This document shows positions 59,927 through 64,000 of a stretch of DNA of 64,000 nucleotides, in pieces (the stretch's first letter is position 1; the number at the start of each line of letters is the position of its first letter). Made by a program: the position numbers and the translations under genes. The DNA lies in NCBI GenBank assembly GCA_018822105.1, contig JAHJLB010000062.1, positions 1 through 64,000 of the forward strand. Reading direction: 5' to 3'. Source of the stretch: Pseudomonadota bacterium. GTDB taxonomy: Bacteria > Desulfobacterota > Desulfovibrionia > Desulfovibrionales > Desulfovibrionaceae. A model generated the notes under the pieces. It did not search any database. It was not told where the DNA came from and saw only the letters and a program-made list of their open reading frames with translations.

Positions 59927-60975
59927 TACTTCCTCCCGCCGTCCAGCATGTCCCAGGCGAGCTGGGTGTCCTTGTCCATGTCCACCGCGGCCGCGCGGCC
60001 CAAAAGCCCCTCGAAGTGCTCGGCCAAAATCTGGCCCGTGCCGGGCCGCTTGACCCAGAGGTTGGCCTTGGTGAGGGCCTCGCCCTTCTTCACTGGCGCG
60101 ATGGTGACGCAGGAGGCGTAGGCGAAGTCGATGGTCACCTGCTCCTCGGGCAAAATGGCCTTGGTGCCGCCCAGGGCCGCATGGATGAGCCTGGAGCCCT
60201 CGATGAGGCTCTTCATCTCCTGCGGGTCCATGGACAAAAACACGTCCGGGCCGGGCCAGGATTTGTCCGAGGTGTAGTGGCGCTCCAGCATGCTCGCGCC
60301 CAGGGCCACGGCCCCCAGGCAGGGGTAGATGGTGAGGGTGTGGTCGGACAGGCCCACCACGGCGTCGGGGAAGGCCTCCCTGAACTCCACCATGGCCCCC
60401 AGGCGCACCTTCGAAGGCGGGGTGGGGTACATGCTGGTGGTGTGCATGAGCCCGAAGGGGACCCCCCGCCGGCGCAGAATCTCCACGCTCTTGGCCACGC
60501 TCTGCATGCCGTTCATGCCCGTGGACAGGATGACCGGCTTGCCGAAGGAGGCGATGTGGTCCACCAGCGGGTAGTTGTTGCATTCGCCGGAGCCGATCTT
60601 GTAGCCGCACACGCCCATGGACTCCAGACGGTCGGCCGCGGCGCGGGAAAAGGGAGTGGACAGGTAGACCATGCCCAGGGATTGCACCAGGTCCATGAGC
60701 CGGCGCTCGTCGGCCTCGCAGAGCTGGCAGCGCTCCATGATTTCAAAGATGGAGACGTCGGCGTTGCCGGGGATCACCGACCTGGCCTGCGGGCTCATCT
60801 CGTCCTCCACCACGTGGCACTGGAACTTCACGCACTCGCAGCCCACGGCGTGGGCGTCGCGCACCATGCGCTCGGCCTTGGCGTAGTCGCCCTCGTGGTT
60901 GATGCCGATCTCGGCGATGACCAGGGGCGGGAAGTCCGGTCCGATGGCGCGTCCGGCAAGGGTGATCTGGGGCAT
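59926..60975 (-). CDS. N-acetylneuraminate/legionaminate synthase family (NeuB/LegI)
   Basis: This 349-residue PEP-dependent synthase starts at ATG 60975 behind AAGGAG. The TIM barrel has VIAEIGINHEGDYAKAERMV, GYKIGSGECNNYPLVDHI and VGLSDHTLT. The C-terminal SAF/antifreeze-like domain is APVKKGEALTKANLWVKRPG. It condenses the LegG or NeuC sugar with phosphoenolpyruvate to a nonulosonic acid. It is the first gene of the five-gene minus-strand operon. CMP activation (LegF/NeuA) would have to be encoded elsewhere. Confidence 0.9.
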   Translation of the reverse strand: MPQITLAGRAIGPDFPPLVIAEIGINHEGDYAKAERMVRDAHAVGCECVKFQCHVVEDEMSPQARSVIPGNADVSIFEIMERCQLCEADERRLMDLVQSLGMVYLSTPFSRAAADRLESMGVCGYKIGSGECNNYPLVDHIASFGKPVILSTGMNGMQSVAKSVEILRRRGVPFGLMHTTSMYPTPPSKVRLGAMVEFREAFPDAVVGLSDHTLTIYPCLGAVALGASMLERHYTSDKSWPGPDVFLSMDPQEMKSLIEGSRLIHAALGGTKAILPEEQVTIDFAYASCVTIAPVKKGEALTKANLWVKRPGTGQILAEHFEGLLGRAAAVDMDKDTQLAWDMLDGGRK

Positions 60976-61369
60976 GGGCGGCTCCTTTGTCTGCGGCAGA
61001 GAGTGAGCGGACGATAGGGAAAAGGGCGGCAAGAATCAAGGTGGGCGGCCCAAGGCCCGGAGAGGACGCGGCCCCGGTCCAGGGCCGCTGAAGAGGCACG
61101 CCGGGAGGATGTTATATCGTATAAGGGCAGGCCTTTGTGTGCACCTACGTAAATATATTTCCAATAATATGAAATTAAAAGGAATAAAAATTTGAAAAGG
61201 GCTTGCGTAAAGCCAGATAATGTCATACTGTATAACTACAGACGCGCCGCCTGCCGGGAAAGGCCTGCCCGCCGCACGGGCCGGGGCCGCCCAGGGGTAA
61301 AGAAAGGTCGGGCGACGACCGATAAATCGAAACTGAAGCCCATGTCGGGCGGGATAAACGGGGGGAGTC
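60976..61369. other. Divergent intergenic region between neuB and the PEP-CTERM gene
   Basis: These 394 bases are partly AT-rich (61110-61240). They contain no gene. Two 16-base motifs of the form ATGTYATAYYGTATAA lie at 61109-61124 and 61220-61235 in the same orientation. A TATAAC is embedded in the second, without a good -35. Confidence 0.5.
61109..61235 (+). promoter_or_regulatory. Pair of ATGTYATAYYGTATAA motifs
   Basis: ATGTTATATCGTATAA (61109) and ATGTCATACTGTATAA (61220) match at 13 of 16 positions and are 111 bases apart. The first contains the near-palindrome TTATA-TCG-TATAA. They could be operators controlling one or both divergent genes. Confidence 0.35.
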
Positions 61370-62029
61370 ATGAGGAAGAGCCTGATCGCAGTCGCAATGC
61401 TTGTGGGCCTGCTGGCCAGCGCCGCCAGCGCCTTTGCCTTCACCTTCGAGGTGGCCGGAATCAACGACCAGACCCTGCGCGCGCAGGTGGGCGTGGACTA
61501 TAACCCGCTGACCCACGTCGCCGACTTCAGCATCCTGAACACCACCAGCACCCAGGGCATGATCACCGGCTTCGCCTTTGGCCTGCCGCTGGATGGGATT
61601 GGAGCCGGAATCTTGAGCGCCAGCGTCCTCGCCTCCACCAACCCCAGCTTCCAGCTGTTCAACGTCGGGGCCGTGCTGCCGAACTCCATCCACTCCCCGC
61701 AGCTGCCCACCTACTTCGACATGGGCATGGGCACGGGGCCGAACTTCGCCGGCGGCGGCAACCCCAACAACGGCATCCTGCTGGGCCAGACGGCCACCTT
61801 CTCGCTGCTCTTCTCCGGCCCTGGCGCGGGCAACTGGGACATGGCCGGCATCCTGGCCGCCCTGGCCCAGGAGCAGGGCACGCCCTTCGCGCTGCGCTTC
61901 CAGGCCACGGGCCTGAACGGCGAGGGCAGCGACGTGGCCACCCCGACCCCCATCCCGGGCGCGGTGTGGCTGCTGGGCAGCGGCCTCATGGGGCTCCTGG
62001 GCCTCAAGCGCCGCCGCGCGGCCGCCTAG
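61370..62029 (+). CDS. VPLPA/PEP-CTERM sorting-domain surface protein
   Basis: This 219-residue exported protein has an N-terminal signal peptide (MRKSLIAVAMLVGLLASAAS). A beta-rich domain without a recognised family follows. The C-terminal sorting signal is TPIPGAVWLLGSGLMGLLGL followed by KRRR, the form used by exosortase systems to anchor or release proteins during exopolysaccharide export. ATG 61370 follows GGGGGGAGTC. No exosortase is in the window. A biofilm-matrix or surface role is likely from the sorting signal only. Confidence 0.85.
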   Translation: MRKSLIAVAMLVGLLASAASAFAFTFEVAGINDQTLRAQVGVDYNPLTHVADFSILNTTSTQGMITGFAFGLPLDGIGAGILSASVLASTNPSFQLFNVGAVLPNSIHSPQLPTYFDMGMGTGPNFAGGGNPNNGILLGQTATFSLLFSGPGAGNWDMAGILAALAQEQGTPFALRFQATGLNGEGSDVATPTPIPGAVWLLGSGLMGLLGLKRRRAAA

Positions 62030-62069
62030 CAGGCCGGCGGCCCGGCCGCAGAACGCCAGCGCAACAGAA

Positions 62070-62097
62070 AAGGGGGACCCAACGGGTCCCCCTTCTT
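62070..62097. terminator. Bidirectional terminator between the PEP-CTERM and NlpC genes
   Basis: A perfect stem GGGGGACCC/GGGTCCCCC with a three-base loop is followed by TTCTT on the plus strand; the A-rich stretch on the other side gives Ts on the minus strand. Confidence 0.85.
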
Positions 62098-62138
62098 CGT
62101 GTGCGGCCTTGGGCCGGAGCCTGATGCGCGGCGGCGGC

Positions 62139-62648
62139 CTAGCCGTCCTGGCGCAGCAGGCGCCGCGCGCCGATGAAGTGCTCCTGCCAGTAGGGCGTGT
62201 CGAAGTCCTCCTCGCGCACGCGGCCGCCGGAGCTGGGGCTGTGGATGAAGGAGTTCTGGTCCGTGGCGATGCCCACGTGCACGTTCTTGCGCTTGCCCTG
62301 CAGGCGGAAGAAGACCAGGTCGCCGGGGCGGATGTCGCGGCGGCCCACGGGCCGGCCGGCCTCATACTGCTCGTAGGACACCCGCGGCAGGTCCACGCCC
62401 ACCTGGCGGTAGGCCCACCAGGTCAGCCCGGAGCAGTCGAAGCCGGTCTGGGGCGATTCGCCGCCCCACTTGTAGGGCGCGCCCGTGAGGGACCGCGCCG
62501 CAGCCACCACCGGGCTCCTGCTCCCGCGGGCCAGGCCCGGCAGGGGGTCGAGCTCGATGTGCGCCGGGGCGCAGCCGCCCGCCAGGCCCGCTGCCAGCAG
62601 CAGGGACAGAAGGGCCAGGGCCCCGGTATGGCGGCGCGTGCGGGTCAT
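62139..62648 (-). CDS. NlpC/P60-family lipoprotein (cell-wall peptidase)
   Basis: This 169-residue protein starts at ATG 62648. A lipoprotein signal with lipobox LAGGC (about residue 26) is followed by an NlpC/P60 domain. The catalytic Cys lies in GFDCSGLTWWAYRQ, the His in KNVHVGIAT and the third polar residue in SFIHSPSSGG. Such enzymes cut peptide bonds in peptidoglycan stems, usually gamma-D-Glu-meso-DAP, and here would act from the outer membrane inner leaflet. The BON lipoprotein gene lies 26 bases upstream, and the two are probably co-transcribed. Confidence 0.9.
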   Translation of the reverse strand: MTRTRRHTGALALLSLLLAAGLAGGCAPAHIELDPLPGLARGSRSPVVAAARSLTGAPYKWGGESPQTGFDCSGLTWWAYRQVGVDLPRVSYEQYEAGRPVGRRDIRPGDLVFFRLQGKRKNVHVGIATDQNSFIHSPSSGGRVREEDFDTPYWQEHFIGARRLLRQDG

Positions 62649-62674
62649 GCCTGTCGTATCGGCGTTGCGCGGCG

Positions 62675-63226
62675 TTACTTTATGATGCGGATGTAGTTCT
62701 GCACGGTGCGCACGCCGGCCACGGCGTTGGAGTGGGCCACGATGCGCTCCGCGTCGCGCTGGCTTTTCACCAGGCCCAGGATCACTGCGTTGCACTGCAC
62801 CACCTTCACGTCCACCTGGGTGGACCAGATGTCCTTGTCCTCCACCAGCCGGGTCTTGATCTTGGCATATAGCGAGAGGTCCTCGGCGGTGCCGCAGGCC
62901 GGGTCGTCGGCCTTCTGGAAGGGGACCACCGTGACCCGGCGCACGCCGTCCACCTCGCGCGCCAGCTTCACCGCGCGCATCTTCTGCTGGTCGCTCTCGA
63001 ACTCGCCCACCAGGTACACGGTGCCCAGGTACGAGTTCACGCTCATGTCGCGCAGCTTGACCACGGAGTCGTTGATGATGCGCGCGCGCACCGAGGACTC
63101 GATGCGGCCGTCGTCCACAAAGGTGCTCAGGTCGCGCTCGTCCACCGAGGCCTTGTAGATGGTGCCGCAGCCGCTGAGGCTGAGCAAAGCCAAGAGGCAG
63201 GACAGGCAAAGGATGATGCGGGGCAT
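62675..63226 (-). CDS. BON-domain lipoprotein (DolP/YraP-like)
   Basis: This 183-residue lipoprotein has lipobox LSGC near residue 20 and two BON domains (about 40-105 and 118-180). DGRIESSVRARIINDSVVK and AKIKTRLVEDKDIWSTQVDV mark their starts, and VRRVTVV and VRTVQNYIRI their ends. DolP/OsmY-type proteins bind phospholipid and support outer-membrane integrity. Its position next to an NlpC lipoprotein suggests an envelope-maintenance pair. Confidence 0.88.
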   Translation of the reverse strand: MPRIILCLSCLLALLSLSGCGTIYKASVDERDLSTFVDDGRIESSVRARIINDSVVKLRDMSVNSYLGTVYLVGEFESDQQKMRAVKLAREVDGVRRVTVVPFQKADDPACGTAEDLSLYAKIKTRLVEDKDIWSTQVDVKVVQCNAVILGLVKSQRDAERIVAHSNAVAGVRTVQNYIRIIK

Positions 63227-63316
63227 GGTTGCGCTCCTTGTTGCTTGCGGCAGAATCTGCCGGGATGCGGGTTCGGGTTCGGGAGAAGCAATATCAGGAC
63301 CAGGACGAAAGGGGAA

Positions 63317-64000
63317 TCAGGCGCCCAAGGTCTCCCGCAGGCTGGCCAGCAGGGCCTCGGGCAGGGCGAAGGGCCCGCTCCAGGGCGGGGGCAGAAACAG
63401 GGCCCGCTCCGGCAGGCGCAAGGAAAGGGCGTGGAGCATCATGCCCAGGCCGCGCACCTTGCGGCCATAGACGGCGTCGCTGATGATGGCGTGGCCGCGC
63501 AGGGAGAGCTGCACGCGGATCTGGTGGGTGCGGCCCGTGAGCAGGCGCACCTTGAGCAGGGTGGCTGCGCGCTTGCGCACAAGGGGCGTCACCTCGCATC
63601 TGGCCTGCTTGCCCGCGCCGCCTGCGGCCGCATCGGCGCGCACGATCTTCTTGCGCCCCTCGGCCCCGCCCTCGGCCAGGTCCAGACGGTCCAGGGCGTC
63701 CTCCAGAAGCTCCGTGGCCCGGCCCGGCCAGGCGCCGTCCACCCAGGCCAGGTAGGTCTTGGCCACCCCGCCCGAGGCGAAGAGGTCGCCCAGGCGCCGG
63801 AGCTCGGCGTAGCTCTTGGCCGCCAGCAGGATGCCCGAGGTGTCCTTGTCCAGGCGGTGGGCCAGCACGGGCAGAAAGGGCGCGCCGGCGTACAGCGCCT
63901 TCAGGCGGTCGGCCACGGAGTCCGGGTGCCGGGTGCCGGCGTGGGCGCAGAGACCGGCGGGCTTGGCCACGGCGAGGAGCCCCTGGTCCTCGTAGAGGAT
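63317..64000 (-). CDS. RluA-family 23S rRNA pseudouridine synthase (partial)
   Basis: The frame runs off the right edge, so the N-terminus is missing. Visible are VLAHRLDKDTSGILLAAKS, with the catalytic Asp of the RLD motif, and LLTGRTHQIRVQLSLRGH. Both are diagnostic of RluA/RluC/RluD enzymes, which isomerise uridine in rRNA. The first in-window residues (ILYEDQGLLAVAKPAGLCAH) show that the frame continues upstream of any local start codon. Which uridine it modifies cannot be told. Confidence 0.9.
   Translation of the reverse strand: MLYEDQGLLAVAKPAGLCAHAGTRHPDSVADRLKALYAGAPFLPVLAHRLDKDTSGILLAAKSYAELRRLGDLFASGGVAKTYLAWVDGAWPGRATELLEDALDRLDLAEGGAEGRKKIVRADAAAGGAGKQARCEVTPLVRKRAATLLKVRLLTGRTHQIRVQLSLRGHAIISDAVYGRKVRGLGMMLHALSLRLPERALFLPPPWSGPFALPEALLASLRETLGA

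Overview
The window comes from a high-GC sulfate- or sulfite-reducing deltaproteobacterium, most likely of the Desulfovibrionales. The main evidence is a complete dsrMKJOP operon preceded by an RsbRD-N gene. An ETF/FixCX electron-transfer operon, YedF, a tungsten-type aldehyde ferredoxin oxidoreductase and the def-fmt-DUF116 gene order agree with this.

Layout. 1-6.7 kb: the tail of an MscS channel, a pentapeptide-repeat membrane protein, a fused FixC-FixX-like flavoprotein with etfB and etfA, and yedF. 6.8-9.6 kb (minus): a DUF2318 Fe-S protein with an FtsX-type ABC permease and ATPase, resembling part of the P19-type iron-uptake loci. 10-15.7 kb: RsbRD-N and dsrMKJOP, behind a good sigma-70 promoter that carries a Rex-like operator. 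16-17.3 kb: an unrecognised GT-B-like protein. 17.4-23.4 kb: an integrated element of about 6 kb with an AT-rich HNH nuclease, a tyrosine recombinase, a ColE2-like Rep/primase and a large serine recombinase. The element splits a GC-rich composite repeat that occurs uninterrupted near 8.9 kb. 23.5-29.8 kb: tautomerase, hisS, aspS, def, fmt, DUF116 and two tRNA genes. 30-39 kb: ABC permease, aminotransferase, thiM-thiE, DUF2867, a secreted protein, an HDAC-like deacetylase with a hydantoinase-like partner, and an orphan kinase. 40-45 kb: a PatZ-like acetyltransferase, then the AOR electron-transfer subunit and AOR.

45.2-55.5 kb (minus) holds seven signalling genes whose ends all overlap. They encode two tandem substrate-binding proteins, a PocR-GAF sensor kinase, a response regulator (frameshifted here), a small membrane protein, an SSF-STAC-PAS histidine kinase of CbrA type, and a receiver/HD-GYP c-di-GMP phosphodiesterase. 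This looks like one polycistronic relay and is the most unusual architecture in the window.

55.5-61 kb (minus): a nonulosonic (legionaminic-type) acid operon, neuB/legI, legB, an NAD epimerase, legG/neuC and ptmE. The epimerase gene has a GC-rich repeat inserted in frame. 61.4-64 kb: a VPLPA/PEP-CTERM surface protein, an NlpC/P60 lipoprotein, a BON lipoprotein and the start-proximal edge of an RluA-type pseudouridine synthase.

All calls come from reading the sequence. No database or structure search was run.
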